From Bombyx mori (Eukaryota > Arthropoda > Insecta > Lepidoptera > Bombycidae): a DNA stretch of 64,000 bases. The stretch covers positions 4,712,001 through 4,776,000 of the forward strand of contig NC_085108.1 in NCBI RefSeq assembly GCF_030269925.1, read 5' to 3'. Under the pieces are notes generated by a model, which saw nothing but the letters and a program-made list of their open reading frames with translations, did no database searches and was not told the DNA's origin. Both the position numbers and the translations under genes were made by a program. Shown piece after piece: positions 54,956-64,000 of this stretch (positions are counted from its first letter, which is position 1; each line of letters starts with the position of its first letter).

Positions 54956-55261
54956 ATGCACAAGGCTCTTCTGTTTTTTTTTTCAATATGGCAATTGATT
55001 TTTTGCGACGCCGTTGTTGCTAGCTTCAAGCATATAAAATCATCAACTAATATTTCCATATTTTGTTAAATGATAACTCAAATATATACTGGATCGAAAT
55101 GAAATTAAGTTGACTTTTTTGAAAACAAATAAGAAAAAAAATCGTCTTGATATTTATAGAATTTATTGTACGAAAATCGCATTATATCATATAGCATTTA
55201 GATTACAAGAGAATGAGACAGAATACTTTTGTAGACATCGCTAAAACTTTTTTTTATTTGT

Positions 55262-55450
55262 TTTATTGCTTTGATTGGTGGACGAGCTCACAGCCCGCCT
55301 AGTGTTATGTGGTTACTGGAGCCCATAGACATCTACAACGTAAATGCGCCACCCACCTTGAGATATAAGTTCTAAGGTCTCAAGTATAGTTACAACGGCT
55401 GCCCCACCCTTCAAAGCGAAACGTATTATTGCTTCACGGCAGGAATAGGC
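55262..55450 (-). mobile_element. Bm1-type SINE body, 5' end lost
   Basis: The reversed tail TTTTATTGCTTTGATTGG runs to TTCACGGCAGGAATAGGC and stops. Confidence 0.88.
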
Positions 55451-55994
55451 CCTGATTACTGATGGCCAGCCAGACTACTTCAGGTCAGCCACATCTTTGT
55501 TTGTCTATTGACGCAATAAAAATACTACACAGCTCCTAGACACTACAGTTTTTAATTGATGATAGAGTAAAAGACAAACCTAAAACACGCTATGTTGAAT
55601 GGGGATTGGAAATAAATACTGAAATGTGGAATCGACACTGATCTATTGATACAACCAGATCAAAATCTTAATTGTAAAGCGGCTGTCATATCCTCTGACG
55701 ATCTGTGATACATAATACTAAGTCCAAAAGTCTTTGGTTTATTTTAATTAATTTTTTAATAAACATTTTAAAAAAAAACTTTTTTGTTGACGGTAGATAG
55801 CTCAATGGCGCCGCTGTCTGTCTTTGTCGTGCACGTTTGACGTTTCGCTCTGACTCAATGTCACACAAAATCATGCTATTGTTATGATTAAAACCTTTCA
55901 TATTTTACATAATATTCCGTTTCATTTTGTAAATGAATAAAAATAATTATAAATTGTATAGAAAACACAATATGTTTTTGTTGTTCATTATAGA
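55451..55994. other. No gene recognised
   Basis: The 71-residue minus frame at 55686-55901 has no family features. Confidence 0.5.
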
Positions 55995-56233
55995 CTAGCT
56001 TTTACCCGCGACTCCGTCCGCGTGGAATAGTTACTTTGGCATAACGCCATATTTTACCCCCCACTTCATTTACGCAGAAAGAAAATATTTTTGAATTACA
56101 GAATGCTATGGAGCTGTTTAAGCCCCGATTTTGAAACATTCTTTATTGGTACTCTTATCTTAGCGTGATGTTATATTATAGCCTTCCTGAATAAATGGGC
56201 TATCTAGCACTGAAAGAATTTTTCAAATCCAAA
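55995..56233 (-). mobile_element. Helitron-like element (H2-related), truncated by a SINE head
   Basis: The CTAG end is in AGACTAGCTTTTACCCGCG with A to its left. The minus strand shows CGGACGGAGTCGCGGGTAAA. The interior reaches AAGAATTTTTCAAATCC, then the SINE head begins. Confidence 0.65.
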
Positions 56234-56427
56234 TATCCAGTGATAACGCAAATTATAATTTTGCGTGTTTGATTTTTATTACACGATGCTGTTCCTTCAC
56301 CGTGGAAGACAATCGTGAACATTTGTTGAGTACGTATTTCATTAGAAAAGTTGGTACATTCGAACACCGGTGCATCGCTACATACGAATGCACCGGACGT
56401 TTTATCCTTTAGGCCACGACGACTTCA
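56234..56427 (-). mobile_element. Solo head of a Bm1-type SINE
   Basis: Only the tRNA-derived part and the middle block are present, from ATAACGCAAATTATAATT to GGCCACGACGACTT. The body is absent. The break is at CCAGT, the same point where body-only copies start. Confidence 0.88.
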
Positions 56428-56692
56428 AATTTAATTACAATTAATAACGACTTTCATTTACAACAACTGGGCTCATCCTAAACTGGTGATTCCGACGTGA
56501 CGGGGTCATCCTAAACATACCATCACCAAAAATACAAAGACAGTAATAGAGAGCTAATAATTAGGTACTGCTTGTACATATTATTGGACTATGGATCCAG
56601 ATGGTCAGATACTACAAAGTGTCCTATGTGCGATTCGCTTGAGTCTCGGTTCGGCATCTTTGTGTGGGTGGCAACGCCGTGGTAGTTTTCGT

Positions 56693-56943
56693 TTGGTGGT
56701 AGGACCTCTTGTGAGTCCGCACGGGTAGGTACCACCGCTCTGCCTATTTGTGCCGTGAAGCAGTAATACGTTTCGGTTTGAAGGGCGGGACAGCCGTTGT
56801 AACTGCTTGAGACCTTAGAACTTTATCTCAAGGTGGGTGGCGCATTTACGTTGTAGATGTCTATGGGCTCCAGTAACCACTTAACACCAGGTGGGCTGTG
56901 AGCTCGTCCACACATCTAAGCAATAAAAAAATAAAAAATAAAT
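56693..56943 (+). mobile_element. Bm1-type SINE, body only
   Basis: TTTGGTGGTAGGACC runs to CATCTAAGCAATAAAAAAAT. Confidence 0.92.
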
Positions 56944-56979
56944 AAAGAAGACGGGTTGTACATCTGCACTTTTCCTGCA

Positions 56980-57133
56980 TTTTCGCTGGTAGCCTTAGGG
57001 GCCAAGGGGTGGGTGAGCTCACGGGCTCAAGCTGAGAGAATTTGCTAGCACTAACCCTAGCAAGAGCAGTGCTTCGCAGAATCTACCACCGGATCGGAAT
57101 CGCGACCCACTGAGAAGATCCGGCGAGAAGCTC
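56980..57133 (-). mobile_element. Family B repeat fragment
   Basis: GAGCTCACGGGCTCAAGCTG, CTAGCAAGAGCAGTGCTTCG and GATCCGGCGAGAAGCTC. Confidence 0.78.
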
Positions 57134-57302
57134 TGCACATCTGCACATATAAGTAGCGAAGCTCATCTTCAGACTCGTTTTTTTATTGACAGCATCCTCA
57201 CAGTCATCGGTTATCTTCTTCTTTTTCTCGTCTTTATCCCGCATTATCTATGTGGGGTCTGCGCAGCATCACCCTAACACCTTCTCATTGGGTTAAATCT
57301 GT

Positions 57303-57473
57303 GTTTCAGTTTGAAGGGTGGGGCAGCCGTTGTAACTATACTTGAGACCTTAGAACTTATGTCTCAAGGTGGGTGGCGCATTTACGTTATAGATGTCTAT
57401 GAACTTCAGTAACCACCTCTAACACCAGGTGGGCTGTGACCTCGTTCAACCATATAAGCAATAAAAAAAAAAA
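57303..57473 (+). mobile_element. Bm1-type SINE, 3' two-thirds
   Basis: TTTCAGTTTGAAGGGTGGG runs to CATATAAGCAATAAAAAAAA. Confidence 0.9.
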
Positions 57474-57560
57474 ATCAAATTTATTAAAATTTATTTTCTA
57501 TTTTTTAGTTGAATTTTCTATAAAAGCGTATTTTGTTAGTTTTTTTTTAAACTATTATTT
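57474..57560 (-). repeat. Family E fragment
   Basis: ATTAAAATTTATTTTCTATT through CTATAAAAGCGTATTTTGTT is the inverse of 28290-28370. Confidence 0.7.
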
Positions 57561-58344
57561 ATTTATTTTGGAATAAATACGATCTGCTTACGATTGACAA
57601 TTGCTTAATGGTACATCAAGGAATAACTTATATAACCTCTTCAGCTAGTTCCTTTTTAATTACCTACTGTAACGCCAGCAGTGATGACGTCACATCACGA
57701 AAGTCCACATTCCCAAAATGTGTTTTCACAAACAAAAAATACAAGCACAAAAAAAAATGAATCTAATAAAGTTTCAACTCAAACGCCAAAGCATCGTTTA
57801 GTTTAATAGTTAACAATTAAACAATAACAATTAACAGTGTTATAAACAATGTGCTATTTCTTTTACACGTTGTAGGTATGTTCAAAGAATTTTTAACATA
57901 AACTTTATTCACATCGAAAATTTCGTAGGTATGTTTGTTTGATTGTATCTCAATTTTCGCGGCGACATTGCTTGACAGCAGATGACTTATGAATTTCATT
58001 GTATATGTCTGGGATTTTTATTAGTTATTTTGTGGCGACATAAAGAGTTGCTAGTGACACTTTCTTATCCATAAAGCACTGTACCGATTTGTGGATCCAT
58101 TAATAAATAAAATCATAGAACACCCTCTGTCCTATTTATTAAAACAGATAGTGCCCGATGTTGCTCAGGATAAGTCATTAATAATAATTCGGGATGTAAA
58201 CAATAAAGGGAAGATCTTCAATCTCAGACAAAATGCTTAGTAGAGTTGTGGCCCGGAGGTCTCTCTAGTTTTACTAGGATATATGGGCGAGCAAATGCTC
58301 AGCCAGGAGGGGATGGGATTTGCTAACAGCTACCCTAGCGCATC
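57561..58344. other. No gene recognised
   Basis: AT-rich, with a 60-residue minus frame at 57817-57999 and no motif. Confidence 0.5.
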
Positions 58345-58523
58345 CAAGGACTAGGCCACTGAGTTTTTCGCCGCATCTTCTCAGTGGGCCGCATTTCCAT
58401 TGGTAGATTCTGCGGAGCACTGCTCTTGCTAGGGCCAGTGTTAGCAACACGCCCAGTTTGAGCCCCGTGAGCTCACCTACTAGCTCGGTGAATCTAGAAT
58501 AACCCCTCGAGGTTACTAAAATA
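58345..58523 (+). mobile_element. Family B repeat, variant 3' end
   Basis: CCACTGAGTTTTTCGCCGC through GAGCCCCGTGAGCTCACC, then AATCTAGAATAACCCCTCG, the variant end also found at 51068. Confidence 0.75.
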
Positions 58524-58726
58524 GTGTTAAGTGGCTACTGGAGCCCATAGACATCAACAACGTAATGCCGCCATCCACCTTGAGATAGAAGTTCTAAAGT
58601 CTCAGTATAAGTACAACGGCTGCCCCACCCTTCAAACCGAAACGCATTACTGCTTCACGGCAGAAACAAGCGAGGTGGTGGTACCTATCCATGCGGACTC
58701 ACAAGAGGTCCTACCACCAGTAATGT
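58524..58726 (-). mobile_element. Bm1-type SINE body, tail lost
   Basis: It begins at GTGTTAAGTGGCTACTGG, has the GCCGCCATCCACC variant and ends at GTCCTACCACCAGTAA. It directly abuts family B. Confidence 0.88.
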
Positions 58727-58999
58727 ATGGGTGAGGTTGCATTTCGAAACCTTTGTCGAGTTTAACAAGTAGGTACTAACCCTTCACTAATGTAGACAAA
58801 ATAAGATTAATTTAGCTTGTCCCAGTACACACTTTTTCTTTACATGTCAATGGGAAGACAATGGTATTATTCTTGGCCCAATAACCTGACAAGCATACTG
58901 CCTATCTAAGTTGAATCATCTGAATGTTGAATGTTGAGTGTTAAATCAGTAGGGTTTTTCCAGTAAATATTTTCCTAGATTTCTCGATCTCGAACGAGA

Positions 59000-59325
59000 A
59001 TGGATAGAATACGGAATGAATATGTTAGAGGAAGTCTGAAAGTGGCACCTGTGACAGAGAAGATGAGAAGTGCGCGTTTGGGACGGTATGGACATGTGAT
59101 GAGACGAAATGAAAATGAGGTGGTTAAGAGAGTGTTAACTATGAATGTGGAAGGATTTAGAGGAAGAGGTAGACCTAAGAAGAAATGGATGGATTGTGTG
59201 AAAGACGATATGGGTAGGAGGGGAGTGAGCGAAGAAATGGTATATGATAGAAGAGTATGGAAGGAGAAAACATGTTGCGCCGACCCCAGGTGACTGGGAG
59301 AAGGGCAGGATAATGATGAATGATG
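59000..59325 (+). pseudogene. RTE-like retrotransposon C-terminus with 3' end
   Basis: The frame reads DRIRNEYVRGSLKVAPVTEK, MRSARLGRYGHVMRRNE, FRGRGRPKKKWMDCVKDDM and YDRRVWKEKTCCADPR with a stop. This is the well-known C-terminal region of insect RTE-type LINEs. ATGATGAATGATGA follows, the usual RTE-style tail. It has no internal stop but is 5'-truncated before the RT domain. Confidence 0.87.
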
Positions 59326-59488
59326 ATTTTCCTAGATTTCTCGAGTCGTAAAACATAATCAAATTTACATTTATATAGTTTTATCGCGCATCAATTATTT
59401 TCAACGCTTCGTATTCTTAACATTAAAACCGTAAAGTTATAATAATACGAGTAAATGACCCGTAAAAGTTGTTTTAATTATTAGTATA

Positions 59489-59698
59489 CTAGCGACCCGC
59501 CCTCGCTTCGCTTCGGAAACATTAAAACACACATGAAACCAAAAAAAAAAAATTACAAAAAAAAAAGTAGCCTATGTTCATCAGGGACAATGTCGGCTTC
59601 TAATGGAAAAAGAATTTTTCAAATCGGTCCAGTAGTTTCGGAGCCTATTCGAAACAAACAAACAAACAAATCTTTCCTCTTTATAATATAGATATAGA
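59489..59698 (-). mobile_element. Helitron-like element (group H2, short)
   Basis: The ends and interior match 38181-38404, including GGTCCAGTAGTTTCGGAGCC and AAACAAACAAAC. The CTAG end is in TATACTAGCGACCC. Confidence 0.8.
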
Positions 59699-59814
59699 AT
59701 ATAGATACTTTCAACTCAACCTTTTAGATACAGGCAGGGTCGCGCGCGAAACATTGTTATATTATAGAATATTGAATGTATTTAATTGCAGCATCCACTA
59801 AACGTTCTGTAGTG

Positions 59815-59900
59815 CGGGCTTCGTGGTAAAACCGCGCGGTTTATGACTCACTAGGTCCCACGTTCGATTCCGGTAAACGCTAGCGTCGTGCCGTGTCTGT
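59815..59900 (+). mobile_element. Possible tRNA-derived SINE head
   Basis: GCGGGCTTCGTGGTAAAACC followed by CACGTTCGATTCCGG resembles an A-box/B-box pair at tRNA-like spacing. The body has no second copy here. Confidence 0.35.
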
Positions 59901-59943
59901 TTGTACTAGTTTAATGCATAATACAGTTTCTCACTTTATTAAG

Positions 59944-60385
59944 GATCCTCCCGATCCATTAACGGTGCTTTTAGGTACCACAAGCACCGGTCACCGTCCT
60001 CGTCGAACCCGTCGCTTGCGACGAAGGGCTCGACGAGTGAATTAACCCATAGAAACAGCCTTATTTTGTCTATAAGCTTACGGTAGGTAACGGCTTGGCT
60101 CTGCCCCTGGCATTGCTGAAGCCCATGGGCGACGGTAACCACTCACAATCAGGTGAGCCGTATGCTCGTCTGCCTACAAGGGCAATAAAAAATAATTAAA
60201 AAACCACAGAGTTTCTTGCCGGATCTTCTCAATTGGTCGCGTTTCCGATTCAGTGGTAGATTCTGCGAAGCACTGCTCTTGCTAGGGCCAGTGTTAGCAA
60301 CATACCCGGTTTGAGCCCCGTAAGCTCACCTACACGTCAAGGAGAAGCTGATATAGCCTCTCAAGGCTGTCAGCATAGGTAGGAA
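59944..60385 (+). mobile_element. Family B repeat split by a LINE tail
   Basis: The left part ATCCTCCCGATCCATTAACG to AGAAACAGCC (59944-60058) and the right part CACAGAGTTTCTTGCCGG to GGTAGGAAAAAAA (60205-60385) are continuous once the insert is removed. Confidence 0.85.
60059..60204 (+). mobile_element. CR1/jockey-like LINE tail nested in family B
   Basis: CGGTAGGTAACGGCTTGGC, CCCATGGGCGACGGTAACC and ACAAGGGCAATAAAAAATAA. Compared with other copies it is strongly 5'-truncated. Confidence 0.85.
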
Positions 60386-60418
60386 AAAAAGCTGTTTTAG
60401 TTTAATTGCAAATTGTGT

Positions 60419-60512
60419 TTTTTTTATTGCCCTTGTAGGCAGACGAGCATACAGCCCACCCGATGGTGAGTGGTTACCGTCGCCCATGGACTTCAGCAAT
60501 GCCTACTGTGTG
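60419..60512 (-). mobile_element. CR1/jockey-like LINE tail, short
   Basis: The reversed tail TTTTTATTGCCCTTGTAGG leads to GATGGTGAGTGGTTACCG and GACTTCAGCAATGCC. Confidence 0.8.
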
Positions 60513-60567
60513 TGTCAGTCAGTGTTCTAGACGTTTGAACATGTTCACGTAATCACCTAATGCAGAG

Positions 60568-60800
60568 TAATTTTTTTGATGGACGAGCTCACGGCCCACT
60601 AGAAGTTAAGTGGTCACCGGAGCCTATAGACAGGAACAACGTAAATGTCACGGCTCACCTTGAGATAAGATATTTCAAATCTCTGTTTTTACAGTACAAC
60701 GGCTGCCCCACCCTTCAAACCGAAATGTATTACTGCTTCACGACAAAATTAAGCAGGGTAGTGGTACCTACCTAATCACAAGACATCCTACCACCAGTAT
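60568..60800 (-). mobile_element. Bm1-type SINE body, old subfamily
   Basis: GATGGACGAGCTCACGGCCC, the GTTTTTACAGTACAACGG block, and an end at ATCCTACCACCAGTA. Confidence 0.85.
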
Positions 60801-60849
60801 AACAGTAATTATAGCAAAGGCATGGAAAGCTGATTGGTGCAGTGAAAGT

Positions 60850-61083
60850 TTTTTTTTTATTGCTTAGATGGGTGGACGACCTGGTGTTAAGTGGTTACTG
60901 GAGCCCATAGACATCAACAACGTAAATGCGCCACTCACCTTGAGATATAAGTTCTAAGGTCTCAGTATAGTTACAACGGCTGCCCCACCCTTCAAACCGA
61001 AACGCATTACTGCTTCACGGCAGAAATAGGCAGGGCGGTGGTACCTACCCGCGCGGGCTCACAAGAGGTCCTACCACCAGTAA
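60850..61083 (-). mobile_element. Bm1-type SINE, body with small 3' deletion
   Basis: The reversed tail leads to GGACGACCTGGTG, lacking AGCTCACAGCCC. The complete remaining body ends at CCTACCACCAGTAA. Confidence 0.92.
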
Positions 61084-62487
61084 ACCGTAACCGTTTTAGT
61101 ATCCGAAAAACTTCATAGCGCGTGACGTCATTTGAGGCTAAAATAAAGAGTTACAAGAATTACCCACATATGACACAGCGCGCTTTGATTGATGCTATAA
61201 AATGTTGGAGAATTTTTTATGTTCGTTGAAAATGTAAAATAAACAATTAAAATTTCACAAATGTAATTAATAATAATGATTGAACGGTAATTTGTTTTAA
61301 TTCGATTAACAAACATTCCTTACAACTATAGTTAATTCTTGTGGTTTTCGCGGATCGTAGATTGAGCGCGAGTCGTCGATATATCGACTCTCTATTAACG
61401 CGTATTAAGTGCGAAGCGTCGGGATACCGACTATTGCGCAGTTCGGTTCATAGACAATACACATAAATTAGTTATAGATAAGCAACTCAAGCACTCAACA
61501 AAAATGCTTACGGGCGTCGGCCACTAGATGGCTTCTCTTCGATTAGTATCTCATTGCTACTGTAGATGGCAGTAACATATTACCTATCCTATATTTTATT
61601 TATAAGATAGGATTTCTTAAATTGTCAGAAACATAAATTGATAAAATTTAATCTATTTGTCTATTTAATGAAGAGTTCTATGATTTATTATTTTTTAATT
61701 GCTGTGTTTAGTTATACAATAATTAAATACATTAACTTTAACAACATATCAGTTTCGGGGAACTCGCTACAAGATGTCGTTATTTTCCATACATATATTT
61801 TTTTTGTCTTAAAGTATCCCAGTTTCTGGGCTCTAGTTCGGTTGTAAGTTGTACGGACGTGTCTTAACGCGCACACGGATAACATTTTTAATAAATAACA
61901 TTTGTAAATGGTCGCTTAAAATTATTTTGCTGTGAATTTAGCATTAAATTTAGTTTTTTTTTTTTTCTATAATTTTAAGGATAACCTTTTTAAAAGTTTT
62001 CTACTTTTTCAAAAGTCGTTCAAACAATTTCTGCGAAATATGTGAAATTACGCTCAGCGCTAAAAGGGTTCAAACTATTTCTCTCACGTTCCGTTACATT
62101 AGTCGTCTGTGACCACAAAAAGGGTACAGTATTCGAAACATTGGAAATAATATTATTAGTAATATAATTTAAAAAAACACGAGATCAAACATTAAAGATG
62201 GTTTTGATTATTTTCCTTTACTTAACTACTTGGGCTTATCATAAGCTGTTCGCCTGTCGATTTTGGAAAATACCTTTCTTTGATTAAAAAAAAAAACTCC
62301 TTTTTTATCTATAGCCGCACGTAAAACCGATTCCTGACGTGGCGACGCAAATCGTAAGGATGAATTGCTGCGCTCTCTTTAAATATAATATATACTGTCT
62401 ATATGTAGTAGAATGTACCTACATAGTGGCGACGCGTCGCCATGCGCAAGCTATTTCTTAATGTTAATATTTCATTTTTCATTATGC
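61084..62487. other. No gene; unique DNA with short palindromes
   Basis: GTCGATATATCGAC (61375-61388) and TGGCGACGCGTCGCCA (62427-62442) are perfect palindromes. The CpG-rich part at 61340-61440 has no repeat match. No coding motif was found. Confidence 0.45.
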
Positions 62488-62630
62488 CACATGACTATAC
62501 TGAGACCTTAGAACTATATCTCAAGGTGTGTGGCGCATTTACGTTGTAGATGTCTATGGGCTCCAGTAACCACTTAACACCAGGTGGGCTGTGAGCTCGT
62601 CCACACATCTAAGCAATAAAAAAAAATAAA
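62488..62630 (+). mobile_element. Bm1-type SINE, 3' half
   Basis: CATGACTATACTGAGACC runs to CATCTAAGCAATAAAAAAAA. Confidence 0.9.
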
Positions 62631-63499
62631 AAAAAAACATGAATTTCCTGTCGTAAACTATCCTTTTATGCATCTATTATACCTGTACAGAATAACATCA
62701 ATGTTTTATATCTGCTAGCCTTCCCGGGACACCTAAACATTTTTTTAAAATTTTCTTTACGACTCTCTAATACGAATAAAATATTGCAAAAAATTCCATT
62801 GATTTCTTATTATAGTTATTTTGTTCATTTAAAAATATTTTTTTAAGGCAGCGTAAATTAGATAAGTCTATTTGAATTCTGTATTTGAACTCCTGGTCTG
62901 AGGTTCCACAAAACAAAACCATCGGCTTCTGTGCCACGAGTGCTAATATATTTAATTACATTATCCCACATTAAAACTTTTGCTAGTCGCCGTGACTCCA
63001 CAAAATTTCATGAAAGAGCCTTATGAAAGCTCTGGCGCCGTACACTTGCGGACAATGAGTTGGATACAGTTTATTTTATTTTCATGGATCTTACGTTGAA
63101 CTAGATATCTGAAAAGTTACCTGGTGTTAAATGGTTTTCATAGGTCTCAATATGATTCTTCTTGTAGTCTTGCTAACAGGAAAGCAACCACTTTAAGCTA
63201 TAGACATAAAAATGCTTAGACCTGTTTACTGCATGCCAGTTCTAAGCAATTCGTAACTAGTGACTATCGATATACTGGAATTAATGGTTATTTAGTCTGG
63301 TGATGGTTTGCACGTCGCTTCACAGGTGCCGGTGGAAGATCAGCGCCGCAGTACCGGTAGAGCCGCGACTATTGGACATTGCTGAGCGGGAGGCCTTTTC
63401 AAAGCTTAAATTTTGTCCTTATTTTTTTCTGCTTTTTTTTGTAATTTATACAGGGTTTTTTTTTTAATTGTAATTAATTAGAAAACGTGGTGGATTTGC
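62631..63499. other. No gene recognised
   Basis: AT-rich DNA. TTACCTGGTGTTAAATGG at 63118-63135 is a SINE crumb. Confidence 0.5.
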
Positions 63500-63760
63500 T
63501 AACAGCTGCACGAGCGCCTCCGAAGGAGACCTAACAACTCAAGAGCAGCTGCTTCGCGAATGAATCTACTACCGGATCGGAATCGCGACCCGCTGAGAAG
63601 ATCCGGTGAGAAACTCAGCGAGCTGATGCATCGGTTAGGTTGCACGTCGAACTCTTTGCTGATTTCGATGAGTACGGTTACCGGGTCCCTAAGCCTGCTC
63701 TTAGTGTTAGAGCATCAAATGCAAGGGTTATTGGATCTGATGGATCCGTAAGGTCGTGTC
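63500..63760 (-). mobile_element. Family B repeat, diverged
   Basis: CTACTACCGGATCGGAATCG and GATCCGGTGAGAAACTCAGC, continuing through a worn distal part to GATGGATCCGTAAGGTCGTG. Confidence 0.7.
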
Positions 63761-63935
63761 TAGGGCAATGACGGTGACTGACTCTTGCGTGGTCAGGATT
63801 TAGTCAACAAAAGCACTTGTTTATTGTATCTACAACAGTGTTGTATATATATCGAAGAACGAAAGGCTATTTGGCTTAAGCAACATTTTACAATTTTACA
63901 GGAGAGGCATTTAAAGTTTAATATATTTATTAAAA

Positions 63936-64000
63936 CTAGTGGTCCCCGGTAGTCGAAATTCGACTATAATTAATTGAAATTATAAGTTTGTAAACTATTT
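63936..64000 (-). mobile_element. Helitron-like element (group H3), cut by the window edge
   Basis: CTAG at 63936-63939, then GGTCCCCGG and the hairpin TAGTCGAAATTCGACTA. The remaining part lies to the right of the window. Confidence 0.8.

Noticed and set aside
1..64000. CRISPR array or prokaryotic operon
   Set aside because: Dispersed repeats are SINE/LINE/Helitron-type with A-tails and target duplications; there is no regular spacer pattern and no operon-like coding.

Overview
This is insect nuclear DNA, most likely from a silkworm (Bombyx mori or a close relative). Two things show this: a homeobox gene exon with a lepidopteran/dipteran Distal-less signature, and very many copies of a Bm1-type SINE alongside other moth-type repeats. 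No bacterial, organellar or viral gene organisation was seen. The SINE name and host assignment come from recalled family consensus, not a search.

The only gene I can name is Distal-less (Dll), on the minus strand. Its first coding exon lies at 5874-6198 and ends in a consensus splice donor. Intron 1 runs leftward from 5873 and off the left edge, because no homeobox exon is found between 1 and 5873. The stretch 6199-6746 is 5' UTR/promoter-proximal DNA. The remaining 57 kb to the right is upstream flanking DNA with no other recognisable gene. One small candidate first exon (54829-54955, minus) has an ATG, an open frame, a TATA-like box and a GTGAGT donor; it stays a hypothesis.

The rest is largely transposon-derived. 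(1) Bm1-type SINEs: about 40 copies on both strands, six with a tRNA-derived head plus body, one solo head, and most of the others starting at the same head/body junction. (2) A GC-rich, A-tailed repeat called family B here (possibly the BMC1 LINE 3' end), about 24 pieces. (3) Helitron-like elements of three groups, ending in CTAG with TC at the other end; one has a perfect empty site elsewhere in the window. (4) 3' ends and degraded C-termini of several non-LTR retrotransposons. (5) Two other tRNA-derived SINEs. (6) Unclassified repeat families E, F and G, present in two or more copies.

Nested insertions give a relative history: family B within family B with a target-site duplication, family B within a Helitron, a LINE tail within family B, and Helitrons within families F and G. 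Non-repetitive islands remain, for example 19430-19560, 22020-22340, 29500-29770, 33000-34150 and 61330-61480. If Dll upstream enhancers lie in this window, these are the likeliest places, but that is inference.
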